From Mycolicibacter minnesotensis (GTDB lineage: Bacteria; Actinomycetota; Actinomycetes; Mycobacteriales; Mycobacteriaceae): DNA of 64,000 bases. The notes beneath the pieces were generated by a model. It did no database searches and was not told the DNA's origin. It saw only the letters and a program-made list of their open reading frames with translations. The position numbers and the translations under genes were made by a program. How positions within the stretch are numbered: position 1 is the first letter of the stretch; every line of letters starts with the position of its first letter. Shown here piece by piece: positions 63,375 to 64,000 of the stretch. The stretch covers positions 2,108,001-2,172,000 of the forward strand of contig NZ_AP022589.1 of assembly GCF_010731755.1 (NCBI RefSeq), written 5' to 3'.

Positions 63375-64000
63375 GTGGATTACGCCGCAGCATTGCTTGC
63401 TCAGACGCGTGCGTTCGGGGAGTTGTTCCGAGTAGGCGATCCCGAGCTGGCTATCCCGACCTGCCCGGAATGGAATCTGAACCAACTGTTCCGGCACTTT
63501 GGGCGGGGAAACCGTTGGTCAGCACAGATTGTCGCTGATCAGATGGACGGCCCACTGGATCCGCGCGAGGTCGCCGGCGGCAAGCCGCCCGCCGAGACCA
63601 CCGCGGCGATCGACTGGCTGAACGACGGTGCACAGGTGGTGCTCGACGCTGTCGCCAAGACCGGGCCGGACACACCGGTCTGGACCTTCCTGGGCCCGCG
63701 CCCGGCGTCATGGTGGGTGCGTCGGCGGCTGCACGAAGCCACGGTGCATCGCGCCGACGCCGCCCTGGCCCTCGGGGGCGAGTTCACGCTGGCTCTGGAG
63801 TTGGCCGCCGACGGGATCGGTGAGTTGCTGGATTTGTTGCCCGCCGTCGTGGCACGCAACGCCGATGCCCTGCCACTGGCCGACGGCCAGAGTGTGCATC
63901 TGCACGCCACTGATGACGGGCTCGGATCGGCCGGTGAGTGGACCATCGGCCGGCCCACCGGCACCGACACCGTGCGCTGGGCGCATGAGCACGGCAAAGC
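63375..64000 (+). CDS. Mycothiol-dependent maleylpyruvate isomerase-family enzyme, cut by the window end
   Basis: An open frame of at least 208 codons running off the right edge, so only the N-terminal part is seen. It opens VDYAAALLAQTRAFGELFRV and has PTCPEWNLNQLFRHFGRGNR, typical of the MDMPI N-terminal helical domain, with the metal-binding His region RRRLHEATVHRADAALAL. A second domain begins after about residue 170 (VHLHATDDGLGSAGEWTI). The GTG at 63375 follows TAGCCT by six bases, a leaderless layout. Enzymes of this type transfer or isomerise using mycothiol; the substrate is unknown. Confidence 0.8.
   Translation, partial: MDYAAALLAQTRAFGELFRVGDPELAIPTCPEWNLNQLFRHFGRGNRWSAQIVADQMDGPLDPREVAGGKPPAETTAAIDWLNDGAQVVLDAVAKTGPDTPVWTFLGPRPASWWVRRRLHEATVHRADAALALGGEFTLALELAADGIGELLDLLPAVVARNADALPLADGQSVHLHATDDGLGSAGEWTIGRPTGTDTVRWAHEHGK

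Overview
The window is a high-GC actinobacterial chromosome segment and almost certainly comes from a non-tuberculous Mycobacterium (in the broad sense). It carries a complete type VII secretion locus of the ESX-3 kind, PE/PPE proteins, AAC(2')-I, FadD/FadE genes, MTB12-like and MspA-like exported proteins. The gene order follows, with gaps, what I remember of the M. tuberculosis Rv0261c-Rv0322 interval. All homology statements come from reading the sequence and recall; no database search was run.

Layout. 0.1-3.0 kb: a NarK-type nitrate/nitrite transporter and an SbtA-like transporter. 3.4-11.1 kb: a leftward group of an XRE-TetR fusion regulator, 5-oxoprolinase OplA, an iron-siderophore-type binding lipoprotein, PxpB, PxpC and aac(2')-I. 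11.2-19.0 kb: lipid and CoA metabolism (acyl-CoA dehydrogenase, APH-like kinase, SDR, FadD17-like ligase, FadD2) with a PolD2-type polymerase. 19.1-24.1 kb: DinB-like protein, FadE6, 2-hydroxyacid dehydrogenase and TetR, all leftward, diverging from a glyoxalase-fold protein. 24.1-27.9 kb: FUSC-type membrane protein, FdhD, a small exported protein, an esxG-like remnant and a SAM methyltransferase.

27.9-42.8 kb: the ESX-3 operon eccA3-eccB3-eccC3-PE5-PPE4-esxG-esxH-espG3-eccD3-mycP3-eccE3. Most junctions are 4-bp overlaps. The promoter region holds a Zur-box-like and an IdeR-box-like palindrome, which fits zinc and iron control. The mycosin MycP3 has Gly where the catalytic Ser should be and Asp where the oxyanion Asn should be, so it is probably a pseudoprotease. 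Codon use switches sharply inside eccB3 and eccC3.

42.8-53.3 kb: alpha/beta hydrolase, amidohydrolase, BluB, PAP2 phosphatase, a YkuD-type protein, a TetR with a divergent partner, a P/T-rich membrane protein, GH16 glucanase and an MTB12-like protein. 53.36-58.11 kb: a roughly 4.7-kb, visibly AT-richer island bounded by 49-bp direct repeats of the 3' part of tRNA-Gly(CCC). It carries a three-gene cassette (REase-like protein, small winged-helix-like protein, Rad50-like ABC ATPase) with the layout of an ABC-three-component conflict system, and a frameshifted integrase. This is the best candidate for a little-described system. 58.2-64.0 kb: small exported protein, MspA-family protein, dcd, two tandem DUF7159-like membrane proteins and a mycothiol-dependent-type enzyme cut by the window edge.

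A recurrent theme is a TANNNT hexamer 5-7 nt upstream of an ATG or GTG, the signature of leaderless transcripts. One of these drives a 17-codon leader in front of the FadD17-like gene.
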